Assembly (NCBI GenBank): GCA_031552235.1 | Contig: JAVBMR010000014.1 | Span: 1 to 47,498 of the forward strand | Reading direction: 5' to 3' | Origin: WRDF01 sp031552235 | GTDB lineage: Bacteria; Bacteroidota; Bacteroidia; Bacteroidales; Rikenellaceae | DNA length: 47,498 bases | Shown: piece after piece, positions 1-7,637 of the stretch | How the letters are laid out: each line of letters opens with the position of its first letter | Position numbering within the stretch: the stretch's first letter is position 1 | Notes under the pieces: model-generated | Database searches by the model: none | What the model saw: the letters and a program-made list of their open reading frames with translations, nothing else | Told to the model about the DNA's origin: nothing | Translations under genes and position numbers: made by a program

Positions 1-1
1 A

Positions 2-850
2 TCAAAGGAGCGGCTGAACACTAATTTCGTTGCCTATTTCGAGCAGTTAGCCCGGAAGCGCAAAGGGAGCAATTATAGTAACTGGATGAGTGCCGGTCTT
101 GTGTTTAAGGCGTTCGCCGGAGAAAACTTCAAGGTTTCGGAGCTTACCGACCTGTTTTGCAACGAATACCGAGACCATCTGCAAGGGCTTGACGGACTCA
201 AGCAAAACACCAAATCAGCATACTTCGGCAAATTCAAGGCCGCTCTCAAGCAGGCTTACCGTGATGGACTGATTACGGAAGACCTCGACAAGAAAACGGT
301 CTCCATAGAAACGGAAGAGACCCGGCGCGAATACCTCACGCTGGAAGAGTTGCAAAAGTTATCGAAAACAGATTGCGAGATACCGGCGTTGAAACAAGCC
401 GCCCTATTCAGTGCGTTCACCGGTTTACGCCATTGCGACGTGGTTGCGCTGACCTGGGGAATGATACAGCGGGACAATGCCGGGTGGGTAATCCGCTTCA
501 CGCAACAGAAAACCAAAGGGGTTGAGGATATGCCCATATCGGACGAGGCCGCCGAACTGCTCGGAGAGCGTGGCGCAAACGATGAAATCATATTCGACAG
601 CATTACTAAGCAATCCGACGATTGGTATAACCGGCGACTGAAGGCTTGGATTGAAGCGGCGGGCATCACAAAGAAGATAACCTTCCATTGCTTCCGGCAC
701 ACCTACGCCACGCTGTTGCTCTCGCAGGGGACAGACCTGTACACCGTTTCAAAGATGCTCGGCCACCGCAATATCCAGACTACACAGGTTTACACCAAGA
801 TAGTAGATAAAGCTAAACGCGAGGCAGCTAATAAAATAACCCTAAAATAA
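2..850 (+). CDS. Tyrosine recombinase (integrase), 5' end cut by window edge
   Basis: The frame is open from the first bases of the window with no stop, so the gene begins upstream; an internal ATG at 86 is not the true start. The visible part has the end of the SAM-like core-binding domain and a full catalytic domain. Catalytic residues are readable: Arg in TGLRHCDV (codon 428), Lys in QQKTKGVE, His and Arg in HCFRHTYAT (codons 686 and 695), His in LGHRN and the nucleophile Tyr in QVYTKI (codon 791). Family knowledge: these enzymes integrate and excise mobile elements, and the size and motifs fit Bacteroidetes element integrases. Its stop overlaps the next start codon. It defines the left part of the mobile element; the attachment sites are not recognisable here. 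Confidence 0.95.
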   Translation, partial: SKERLNTNFVAYFEQLARKRKGSNYSNWMSAGLVFKAFAGENFKVSELTDLFCNEYRDHLQGLDGLKQNTKSAYFGKFKAALKQAYRDGLITEDLDKKTVSIETEETRREYLTLEELQKLSKTDCEIPALKQAALFSAFTGLRHCDVVALTWGMIQRDNAGWVIRFTQQKTKGVEDMPISDEAAELLGERGANDEIIFDSITKQSDDWYNRRLKAWIEAAGITKKITFHCFRHTYATLLLSQGTDLYTVSKMLGHRNIQTTQVYTKIVDKAKREAANKITLK

Positions 851-1848
851 TGGCTATGGATTCTACTCTAATTTTATCAAGGCTAAGGGAAGTTGTCGCT
901 TTTATGGAAGAACTTGACAAGAAAAGAGGCACACCCAAATATGATGACTCTATTGGTGATTTTGTATTAGATATAAACATAAATAAATACCAATGCAATA
1001 CCGATTTTAGTAACGCTAACCACTTTATTCAAGACAGGTTTAGCGCTCTCCGTATATTTATTGATGGGTACACTACATATATGTCTAACCCCTTATTAAA
1101 ACAATACGAAAAAGATGACTTTGCATCACGCGTAATAAAAACACTCAAGTCAGGCGATAATTTTTTATGCATAAGATGGAATACTGATTTTCTGGAGCCT
1201 GTTGTATATTTTGATTCAAAAAGTTGGTATGATGAGGAATTTGTTGAGGTCGATGGGATGCTACACGTTTATTGGCCTAATCTTGAAGAATATCTAAATA
1301 TGCCGGATCAAGAAGAAAACATGAATCTTTTTTATAAATATAGTTATTACATAATACTGATAGCCCAGAAAGTATCTGATGCGGTTAATGAATACTTACC
1401 TATTCAACCAAATGACAGTCAAGACGAACTAAGGGATGAAGAATTGAGAAAAAGAATGGCGGATAAATTAAATAAGAAGTGGGAGGATGCACTTATGTTT
1501 ATCGAAGCAACGATAAAGCCCCACCTAAAATATAATGATTACCAATATATAAGCGATTGTGTCAGGTCTCTTATTCAATGTAATAACCTGCCAGACTTCA
1601 CACATACGATTAAAGATATTGGAATATTGACCCAAGAAGACTTGCATTCTTTTCTATATATGCTACACCATTTTCATTTGAAGAGCCATAAAAGAAAGAG
1701 TGCCGCAGATGAAATTGATCGAACAATTAGATTGGGGCTTGCAATATTTGATGTGCTTAAAAATTTAGATGTAAGCACTATCCGGCAGAAATTAAAACAG
1801 AAAGCAGGTAAAGCTAAAATAATCAGACTGCCGGAAAGTGATTTATAA
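850..1848 (+). CDS. Unknown AT-rich cargo protein coupled to the integrase
   Basis: A 332-residue soluble protein that I do not recognise. Its ATG shares a base with the integrase TAA (TAATG), so translation is probably coupled; a second ATG lies two codons on. Base composition is clearly lower in GC than its neighbours: the 60 bases from 961 hold 15 G or C by hand count. The N-terminal half has several aromatic-rich stretches (YITY-like, WYDEEF, YKYSYY). The C-terminal part is helical and charged, ending in a basic segment with KLKQKAGKAK. No signal peptide or membrane segment is visible. Its position directly behind an integrase is typical of cargo acquired by a mobile element. A defence role is possible but purely inferred from place and composition. 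Confidence 0.8.
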   Translation: MAMDSTLILSRLREVVAFMEELDKKRGTPKYDDSIGDFVLDININKYQCNTDFSNANHFIQDRFSALRIFIDGYTTYMSNPLLKQYEKDDFASRVIKTLKSGDNFLCIRWNTDFLEPVVYFDSKSWYDEEFVEVDGMLHVYWPNLEEYLNMPDQEENMNLFYKYSYYIILIAQKVSDAVNEYLPIQPNDSQDELRDEELRKRMADKLNKKWEDALMFIEATIKPHLKYNDYQYISDCVRSLIQCNNLPDFTHTIKDIGILTQEDLHSFLYMLHHFHLKSHKRKSAADEIDRTIRLGLAIFDVLKNLDVSTIRQKLKQKAGKAKIIRLPESDL

Positions 1849-1882
1849 TATATATCACTGATATTCTGATATTAGTAAAAAT

Positions 1883-1928
1883 ATAGGTGGTTATTTAAGG
1901 GTTATTATGTCCCTGAATAATCACCTAT
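1883..1928 (+). terminator. Hairpin with AT-rich tail after the 332-residue gene
   Basis: A long imperfect stem pairs 1883-1901 with 1911-1928 around a 9-base loop; it has one bulged A and two G-U pairs and is followed by TTTGATTT. It sits between the stop at 1848 and the excisionase-like gene at 1957. It could be a terminator or a leader attenuator for the replication genes. Confidence 0.55.
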
Positions 1929-1956
1929 TTGATTTGCGCCATATTCATCAAAACCA

Positions 1957-2304
1957 ATGATTATGGCAGAAAAAATTACATTCAACGAGCTACCCGACGA
2001 GGTGGCTAACATCTCCACTAAGCTTGGAGTAATCGAGACCTTATTGAGGTCTCTGAACCTAAATCCGGTTGAGACCCCGAACGACAACCGGTTTACTCTC
2101 TCCGAGGCCGCCGAGTATTGCCGAATGGCAGAACCGACCTTCCGTACCTACCTGCGGAGGCGTGAAGTCGGCGGCTGCAAACTCGGCAAATCGTGGCTCT
2201 TCACGAAAGCCGACCTTGACACCTTCCTCAACTGCTATCGTGCAAAGACAAGCACCGAAATAGCGGAAATGTCCAATCAAATTCTGAAGAGGGCAAAGAA
2301 ATGA
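1957..2304 (+). CDS. Excisionase-like helix-turn-helix protein
   Basis: A 115-residue protein with a MerR/excisionase-type winged HTH in the second half: FTLSEAAEYCRMAEPTFRTY is the HTH and LGKSWLFTKADLDTFL the wing and following helix, as in the HTH_17 family. The first about 45 residues form a helical, acidic segment (ELPDEVANISTKLGVIETLL) as is common in Bacteroidetes element proteins. ATGs at 1957 and 1963 are both possible. The last codons overlap the next gene by 4 bases (ATGA), so the two are co-translated. Family knowledge: such proteins direct recombinase excision or control replication genes of integrative elements. Here it probably serves one of those jobs for this element. Confidence 0.85.
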   Translation: MIMAEKITFNELPDEVANISTKLGVIETLLRSLNLNPVETPNDNRFTLSEAAEYCRMAEPTFRTYLRRREVGGCKLGKSWLFTKADLDTFLNCYRAKTSTEIAEMSNQILKRAKK

Positions 2305-3818
2305 GCAAATCCTATGCTACTGACGATTGGCGCGCTACCAAGGTGGAGGAAACGCCGGTCAATTACGGCCTCTTTGCCGCTCCCTCCCCTGCACCGGAAA
2401 AAGCACCTGAATCTCCCACTGAAGAAATTACAGAAACAGGCACAGCGGAGGTTGTAGGTTGTATCTGCGATGAAACGCTAACTGACAGCGAATTACCCCA
2501 CAATTCAGGGACAAGTACAACTTCACAACCAAGCGAGGAAGAGGAAAATCAGGCTATTGACCTCAACGACCTGCCGAGTGATCCGAGTGCGCTTCCGAAG
2601 TTCCCTATTTGGGGGTTGCCTCAACTTTTGCAGGATATGATTACCGAAGGGGCGCGGGCTTACGGTGTGCCGCCGGAGTTTTTTGCCTCCTATATACTAT
2701 CAGCGATTGCAGCCGCAGTCCGAAAGAATGTCTGCCACCAGGACAAGTACCGGAATTATCCACAACCTTGGTGTATCGTTGTAGCTCCGAGCGGTATTGG
2801 TAAATCTGAACCTCTTAGTATTGCGTTTGAACCGTTACTCCGAAAAGACAAAGAGAGTTACGCAACGTACAAACAAGAATTAGAGAAATGGGAAGCTGAA
2901 TGCGCGGCAGTCAAAAGCAACAATAAGAAACAAAAGGGAGAGCAACAGCCTGAGCCGCCAAAGCCAAACTATTACCAGACGCTTATTCAGGACACTACCC
3001 CGGAGGCACTCTATCAGGCGTTGTCAATCAATAATGGTCTGACCCTCTGCCGGGATGAGTTGGCGGGTTGGTTTGCCGACTTCGGACGGTATAACAAAAG
3101 TGGCGAGGTCGGGCATTATCTTTCGATTTTCAATAACAAGCAAATGAAAGTAAATCGGAAGAGCGAAGACCCTCTTATGATAGATGACCCGTATTTGTCC
3201 ATTATCGGCTCGATACAGCCCTATATACTCGCCGAGTGCATGAGTAATCGGAAGATGACCGAAAGCGGCTTCGTTCAACGATTCCTGTTTGTGTTTCCTG
3301 ATGAGGTCATAAAGGCCGACCCCAACGATGAGGTTATCTCCCCTGAACTATTAACCGGTTATGATGCTTTTTTCAACGAGTTATTCAAGATTGACACCCC
3401 ATTAACGCCAACGATGAGCAGCGAAGCCAAAGCCGAGTTAATGAAGTTTCGGGCAGAAATGGCAAGCCGGGACAGAGCCTCCGATATAGATTACCTGAAG
3501 TCTATGTATGGGAAAATGGAAATCCATATTGTACGACTGGCGTTGATTGTCTACGTGGCACAGTTGGTCTCCGACAGCGGCGAGGCTGAAATCAGCGGGG
3601 ATATGATGAAGTATTGCACCGAACTTTGCCGATACTTTATTGCATCCGGCGAGAAGGTCTACCGCCTTATCTCCGAGCCTCAATCCAAGCCAGTCATTAG
3701 TAGCAATGGAGATTTAATTAGGCTGGTGGATGAGCGGTATGGCATTAAAAATCAGACGCAGTTTGCCGAATCGTTGGGCGTGTCCCAACAAGCGATAAGT
3801 AAGCATTTGAAAAGATAA
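2301..3818 (+). CDS. DUF3987-type element replication protein with P-loop
   Basis: A 505-residue protein matching the DUF3987 group often found in Bacteroidetes integrative elements and phage-related islands. Residues 1 to about 90 are low-complexity and acidic. A P-loop-like motif, APSGIGKSE, lies near residue 160 and is followed by a helical insertion rich in K, E and P. The central part has DELAGWFADFGRY and SIIGSIQPYI, typical of the family. The C-terminus ends in a short HTH (NQTQFAESLGVSQQAISKHL), which suggests DNA binding. Family knowledge: DUF3987 proteins are linked to primase/helicase modules and are thought to help element replication; the exact activity is not established. It overlaps the excisionase-like gene and precedes the primase-type gene. 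Confidence 0.85.
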   Translation: MSKSYATDDWRATKVEETPVNYGLFAAPSPAPEKAPESPTEEITETGTAEVVGCICDETLTDSELPHNSGTSTTSQPSEEEENQAIDLNDLPSDPSALPKFPIWGLPQLLQDMITEGARAYGVPPEFFASYILSAIAAAVRKNVCHQDKYRNYPQPWCIVVAPSGIGKSEPLSIAFEPLLRKDKESYATYKQELEKWEAECAAVKSNNKKQKGEQQPEPPKPNYYQTLIQDTTPEALYQALSINNGLTLCRDELAGWFADFGRYNKSGEVGHYLSIFNNKQMKVNRKSEDPLMIDDPYLSIIGSIQPYILAECMSNRKMTESGFVQRFLFVFPDEVIKADPNDEVISPELLTGYDAFFNELFKIDTPLTPTMSSEAKAELMKFRAEMASRDRASDIDYLKSMYGKMEIHIVRLALIVYVAQLVSDSGEAEISGDMMKYCTELCRYFIASGEKVYRLISEPQSKPVISSNGDLIRLVDERYGIKNQTQFAESLGVSQQAISKHLKR

Positions 3819-3828
3819 CACGTTGTTT

Positions 3829-3893
3829 GGTTGTAGGTTGTAGTGTTGTAAATATATTGTATATCAATAAATTACAGCATTCACAACCACAAC
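3829..3893. repeat. Imperfect inverted repeat with short GTTGT iterations
   Basis: In the 100-base gap between the DUF3987 and primase-type genes, 3829-3852 contains repeated GTTGTA words and is imperfectly mirrored by 3872-3893 (TTACAGC.. CACAACCACAAC). The centre is AT-only (AAATATATTGTATATCAATAAA). Further CACAAC/CCAAC words continue to about 3906. The layout resembles a replication-protein or regulator binding region, but no function is shown. Confidence 0.5.
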
Positions 3894-3918
3894 TCCACAA
3901 CTCCAACAAAAAAATGAA

Positions 3919-4797
3919 ATGAAAAATATACTTGATATTAAAGTGAGCCGGTTCGACAACTGTATGACTCCCGGCGACCCGCAACAGGTCAATCTTTACG
4001 AATGGCTTGTGGGCGATGAATTTAAGGACATGGTAATGGAACTTCGCGCCGTCGAGGATAAGCCCGCACGGGATAAACTCAAAAGGAGACTGCCTGCCAT
4101 TACGCCGAGCGGCCTGTTCTCCTATCGGGACAGCGAGCATCTGATACAACCCACCGGAATTATGTGTGTAGATATTGATGCGAAAGAGAATAAGCATATT
4201 GCCGACTTCGACGAATTGAAACAAGAACTATCTCTCATAAAGAACATTGCCTATTGCGGTTTGAGTGCAAGCGGCAAGGGCTTATTCTGCCTGATACCTG
4301 TTGCCTATCCCGACAAGCACTCCCGGCACTTCGATTCCCTGAAGCTTGATTTTTTGAATATGGGAATCGTGATCGACCGTAATTGCAGGGACATAACAAG
4401 GGCAAGGAGTGCATCATACGACCCCGCGCCCCATATTAACCTCAACGCCTCGATTTACAGGAAGCTTGCAGACCCACCCAAACCGAAGCCCATATTCCAA
4501 TCCTATACCAACACGGGCGACCAGATCGGGCAAACGGTATCGGAGATTTGCCGGACAAGTACCGACCTTGCGAATGATAACTACGAGGCATGGTTCAAGA
4601 TAGGATGCGCGATTGCCTCTGAACTTGGAGAGTTTGGTCGGGAGATGTTTCACGCTGTCAGCAGCCAGTCCAGTATCTATAACGCTGCCGACTGCGATAA
4701 GCAGTACAACCATTGCCTGCGAGATCGGAGCGGGATTGGTATCGGGACGTTCTTCTACTATTGTCAAATCAACGGAATAAATATCAAACAACTATAA
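3919..4797 (+). CDS. VirE-N/BT4734-like primase-type protein with PriCT-2 domain
   Basis: A 292-residue protein. Residues about 1-175 match the VirE N-terminal/BT4734-like family: KVSRFDNC near the start, then GIMCVDIDAKEN, a CGLSASGKGLFCLIP core and DITRARSASYDP, which together resemble a primase-polymerase-like fold with an acidic pair in VDID. Residues about 205-285 match PriCT-2, a primase C-terminal helical domain, with EAWFKIGCAIASELGE and CDKQYNHCLRDRSGIGIGTFFYY. Family knowledge: this pairing is common next to DUF3987 genes in Bacteroidetes mobile elements and points to autonomous replication after excision. It is separated from the next gene by only 3 bases, suggesting one transcript. 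Confidence 0.85.
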   Translation: MKNILDIKVSRFDNCMTPGDPQQVNLYEWLVGDEFKDMVMELRAVEDKPARDKLKRRLPAITPSGLFSYRDSEHLIQPTGIMCVDIDAKENKHIADFDELKQELSLIKNIAYCGLSASGKGLFCLIPVAYPDKHSRHFDSLKLDFLNMGIVIDRNCRDITRARSASYDPAPHINLNASIYRKLADPPKPKPIFQSYTNTGDQIGQTVSEICRTSTDLANDNYEAWFKIGCAIASELGEFGREMFHAVSSQSSIYNAADCDKQYNHCLRDRSGIGIGTFFYYCQINGINIKQL

Positions 4798-4800
4798 GCT

Positions 4801-5103
4801 ATGAGCAGAAGAAGATTCCGCGTCTACTACAAGTCGGATAACCGAAAAACGCCTTACCAGTTGCGGCCTGAGTTGCTTACACCACAGGAACGGGCGGCTT
4901 TGGCGTTGCACGTTTTATGTGGATGGCCGCAGACCCGTGCCTATGCTATCGCATTCAATTTCAAAGGGAAAGCGATTAGTTTACCGGCCATTGCCTCACG
5001 TTTTTTTAGCGATAGCAACATAGTCGATATGGCAAAATTGTACGCAAACTATTACGGTGGAGAGCCTTACGACGTCAATGAAAAATACCTCAGAATGCAA
5101 TGA
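4801..5103 (+). CDS. Small protein resembling a phage terminase small subunit
   Basis: A 100-residue basic protein. The opening is charged (MSRRRFRVYYKSDNRK) and is followed by LTPQERAALALHVLCGWPQT, AYAIAF and IASRFFSDSNIVDMAKLYAN. This order (a 'LTP..' opening, a helix with G-x-x-x-T/A-Y, then 'ASRFFSD..I') resembles the HTH domain of phage terminase small subunits, where it reads roughly LTPKQ..G.N.T.A..AG..ASRLL.N..V. That is a pattern match by eye, not a search result; it could instead be a general HTH protein of the element. It closes the replication block: 3 bases after the primase-type gene, and a hairpin follows the stop. Confidence 0.65.
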   Translation: MSRRRFRVYYKSDNRKTPYQLRPELLTPQERAALALHVLCGWPQTRAYAIAFNFKGKAISLPAIASRFFSDSNIVDMAKLYANYYGGEPYDVNEKYLRMQ

Positions 5104-5107
5104 TTTC

Positions 5108-5126
5108 AACCTCTTCAGTTGAGGTT
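5108..5126 (+). terminator. Weak hairpin after the TerS-like gene
   Basis: AACCTC (5108-5113) pairs with GAGGTT (5121-5126) around a 7-base loop, followed by TTAG. It lies 5 bases after the stop at 5103. The stem is short, so termination may be partial. Confidence 0.4.
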
Positions 5127-5130
5127 TTAG

Positions 5131-5161
5131 TTGCTTAATTGCAACATTTTTAGTATCTTTG
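5131..5161 (+). promoter_or_regulatory. Bacteroidetes-type promoter (TTG-N20-TATCTTTG)
   Basis: TTG at 5131-5133, a 20-base spacer and TATCTTTG at 5154-5161 match the known Bacteroidetes -33/-7 consensus. Expected start is near 5168. No ORF of size follows before the terminator at 5215, so the transcript would be noncoding. Confidence 0.65.
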
Positions 5162-5167
5162 GCATTA

Positions 5168-5245
5168 GTGGTTGTCGATTGGAATCGCCTACTTTTTGCC
5201 ATAATTTTAGGTTGCCCCTGCCGGTTCTCCGGTGGGGGGTTTTTG
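5168..5245 (+). ncRNA. Candidate small RNA of about 75 nt
   Basis: This interval lies between a good promoter (5131-5161) and a stem followed by a T run (5215-5245). It contains no start codon leading to a meaningful protein. A transcript from about 5168 to 5245 would be a discrete sRNA ending in its own terminator. The 5' half (TGGTTGTCGATTGGAATCGCC) has a small GATT..AATC stem. I do not recognise a known RNA family. The call rests on promoter-terminator geometry only. Confidence 0.45.
5215..5245 (+). terminator. Intrinsic terminator of the candidate small RNA
   Basis: CCCC-TG-CCGG (5215-5224) can pair with CCGG-TG-GGGG (5229-5238) around TTCT, and is followed by GGTTTTTG. The stem has a 2x2 internal mismatch. 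Confidence 0.55.
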
Positions 5246-5298
5246 TTTGCTATGGCTTAAATGTTTTGATTTTACAGCCGTTTTCAGATTATTATTTA

Positions 5299-5306
5299 TA
5301 GTTTTG
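5299..5306 (+). promoter_or_regulatory. -7 box TAGTTTTG upstream of the structured element and mod
   Basis: TAGTTTTG fits TAnnTTTG; no clear -33 element lies at the usual distance. Transcription from about 5313 would run through an A-rich leader, a small CAAGC-ATTA-GCTTG hairpin (5373-5386) and the large structured element at 5392-5516 into mod. Confidence 0.45.
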
Positions 5307-5391
5307 TGAGACATACCAAAAAATAAAACAAACAAACAAAACAGACATTAGAAACCACTGACATAATTTAGACAAGCATTAGCTTGCATCC

Positions 5392-5516
5392 TGTCTTTTG
5401 AAACTTCGACACTTTCAATGACACCTTTGGTACAGGGAGTAAAGCGTAATGCCTACGTTCGCGTGGGCTTTACTCATTTATTTGTACCAAAGGGCAGTCG
5501 AAGGCCTCAAAAGACA
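5392..5516 (+). ncRNA. Large multi-helix structured RNA or DNA hairpin element
   Basis: Nested helices pair without crossing. P1: 5392-5401 with 5507-5516 (10 bp). P2: 5405-5410 with 5497-5502 (6 bp). P3: 5424-5434 with 5483-5493 (11 bp). P4: 5437-5445 with 5467-5475 (9 bp). P5: 5452-5457 with 5462-5467 (one G-U pair), capped by a TTCG tetraloop; its last pair competes with the innermost pairs of P4. A 13-versus-3-base asymmetric internal loop separates P2 and P3. It lies about 78 bases before the mod start, in the mod leader. It could be a free noncoding RNA, a cis-regulatory leader of the restriction operon, or a DNA hairpin site such as an oriT-like or recombination site. The helices are directly visible; the role is unknown. 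Confidence 0.6.
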
Positions 5517-5593
5517 AGTAGTGTGTTTAGTCCACGTTTTTTATGGACTCATCATAAGGATAAGGGCTGGTGCATAGACGCACTATAACCCTT

Positions 5594-7633
5594 ATGAGCA
5601 AATCACTGATTTTTGAATTACCCCGCATTGTCGAGCAAGGCCGCAAAGAGGCGCAGAAAATTCTTGACCGCCTGAGTTCCGACACTCAGGTAAGACTTCA
5701 AACCAACGAACTTGTATTGCCCAACAAAGATGCCGCCGGGGACAACCTTTTCCGGGGTGCTATGCCCGACCCGTCGAGCGTGGGCGAATGGAAGAACCGC
5801 CTGATATATGGCGATAACCTGCTTGTGATGCAGGGCTTGTTGGCAGGAGACCCGGCGACGGGGTTGCCCTCGATGCGGGGAATGGTAGACCTTATCTATA
5901 TCGACCCGCCTTTTGACAGTAAGGCCGACTACCGTACAAAAATCACACTCCCCGATATTTCCCTTGAGCAAAAGCCGACCGTTATCGAGCAGTTTGCCTA
6001 TTCCGATACTTGGAAGAATGGTACGGTATCTTATCTGGAGATGTTATATTCCCGATTAGTTTTGATGCGTGAATTACTCAGCGAGCGCGGCTCTATTTAC
6101 GTGCATATAGACTGGCACGTTGGAGCGTATGCAAAGGTATTGTTGGATGAAGTATTTGGTAAAGAGAATTTCAGAAATGAGATTATATGGTTAAGAACAT
6201 CCTCCGGCAAATCATCAACTAAGAATTTGCCCAACAATACAGATACTATCTTATTTTATTCTAAAGGAGAGCAAGCCATATTTAAGCCCGTTTCCGTGCC
6301 ATTTACAAAAGAGTATTCCGAAACATTTAATATTGATGATAATGATGGGCGAGGAGCATATAATACACAACCTATAATTAGTCCCACATTCAGCAAAAGC
6401 CTTGTATATGATTATATAGACAATTCAGAAAGGGTTTGGAGCGCACCTGCAAAAGGATGGAGAATGTCTTTTGCGAAAATGAAAGAATTAGAAAACGATA
6501 ACCGTCTTTATTTTACCGAAAAAACTATAAGGCAAAAATACTACCTAAAGGAAAGAGAAGAAATAGGTAGGCAAATAAATAATCTATGGAATGACATTCC
6601 GGGTAATACCGTGAAGTCGAGTAATGAAGATACAGGATATGCGACTCAGAAGCCGGGAGCATTATTAGAGCGTGTCATTAAAGCCTCAACTTGTGAAGAT
6701 TCAATAATAATAGATTTCTTTGGCGGTAGCGGCACAACAGCGGCAGTAGCTGAGAAGTTAGGTCGCAGGTGGATTACGTCCGATATAGGCAAGCCCTCTG
6801 TAATGGTAATGCGAAAGCGATTTATTGACCAGGGTGCAAAACCATTCCTATACCAGTCTATCGGCGATTATCAAAAAGAAGCGTTCGAGAGCAGCGAATT
6901 TCAGCGCGTGGGCGACCTGGCACAGATTGTCCTCGGCCTCTATGGGGCGTTGCCTTTCGATGATAATAAGAATATCGGCTACCGTAAGGAGACCAATACC
7001 CTTGTCGTGGCGGACAGTCCCAACGTACTGACCGGACACGCCACCGTGCGCCGTGCCAACGAAATGAAAAACAGTTTCAAAGGCGGCGGGTGGAGCAAAG
7101 TTGTAGTATTGGGGTGGAACTTCGCTTTCGACATATCCGAGGCCGTGCAGAAATACCCCGACGTTGAGGTGTTGGTTATCCCTCCTGACTTGTTAGACAA
7201 ACTCGGTTCAAAAAAGGCCTTTAAGGAATTGAAAGAGAGAATACACTTCAACTCACTACAATACCTCGCTATTAAGCCCGTAACCGTTGCCAAACTTGCC
7301 GAAGAGGATGAACTTACGATTGCGCTCGACAACTATATACTGCTCTCTCCTGATAACATTCCCCTCGATGCCTCGGACAAAGAGAAGCTGTCCCGCTTAA
7401 TACAGAGCGACCCGCTTGCCCTGATCGAGTATTGGAGCATCGACCCCGACTATGACGGCAAGGTGTTCCGCAGCCAATGGCAGGATTACCGGGGCAACAC
7501 CCTCAACGACAACGACCCGCTGCATTGCGTCTATTCGACCCGCATCCGTGTCCCGCGCAAAAGTGGACGGGTGGTGTGCGTCAAAGCGGTAGATGTGTTT
7601 GGATTTGAGAGTATGGTTATCGAAAGCATATAG
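5594..7633 (+). CDS. mod: Type III restriction-modification DNA methyltransferase (Mod)
   Basis: A 679-residue adenine-specific DNA methyltransferase that protects host sites and supplies sequence recognition to the Mod-Res complex. Motif IV is IYIDPPFDSKADY (DPPF at about residue 104), and the SAM-binding motif FFGGSGTTAAVAEKLGRRW follows at about residue 376. This IV-before-I order is the beta class used by type III Mod proteins. The region between them is the target recognition domain. Start chosen at ATG 5594 (MSKSLIFELPRIVEQ); an upstream in-frame GTG at 5570 would add only 8 unusual residues. The middle of the gene is strikingly AT-rich: the 60 bases from 6301 hold 19 G or C against 33 from 5701 and 37 from 7441, by hand count. 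The res gene begins 4 bases after its stop. Confidence 0.95.
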   Translation: MSKSLIFELPRIVEQGRKEAQKILDRLSSDTQVRLQTNELVLPNKDAAGDNLFRGAMPDPSSVGEWKNRLIYGDNLLVMQGLLAGDPATGLPSMRGMVDLIYIDPPFDSKADYRTKITLPDISLEQKPTVIEQFAYSDTWKNGTVSYLEMLYSRLVLMRELLSERGSIYVHIDWHVGAYAKVLLDEVFGKENFRNEIIWLRTSSGKSSTKNLPNNTDTILFYSKGEQAIFKPVSVPFTKEYSETFNIDDNDGRGAYNTQPIISPTFSKSLVYDYIDNSERVWSAPAKGWRMSFAKMKELENDNRLYFTEKTIRQKYYLKEREEIGRQINNLWNDIPGNTVKSSNEDTGYATQKPGALLERVIKASTCEDSIIIDFFGGSGTTAAVAEKLGRRWITSDIGKPSVMVMRKRFIDQGAKPFLYQSIGDYQKEAFESSEFQRVGDLAQIVLGLYGALPFDDNKNIGYRKETNTLVVADSPNVLTGHATVRRANEMKNSFKGGGWSKVVVLGWNFAFDISEAVQKYPDVEVLVIPPDLLDKLGSKKAFKELKERIHFNSLQYLAIKPVTVAKLAEEDELTIALDNYILLSPDNIPLDASDKEKLSRLIQSDPLALIEYWSIDPDYDGKVFRSQWQDYRGNTLNDNDPLHCVYSTRIRVPRKSGRVVCVKAVDVFGFESMVIESI

Positions 7634-7637
7634 GGCT

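Noticed and set aside
5392..5516. Retron msr-msd or 6S RNA
   Set aside because: No reverse transcriptase is in the window, and the helix plan lacks the large central bubble typical of 6S RNA. I keep it as an unassigned structured element.
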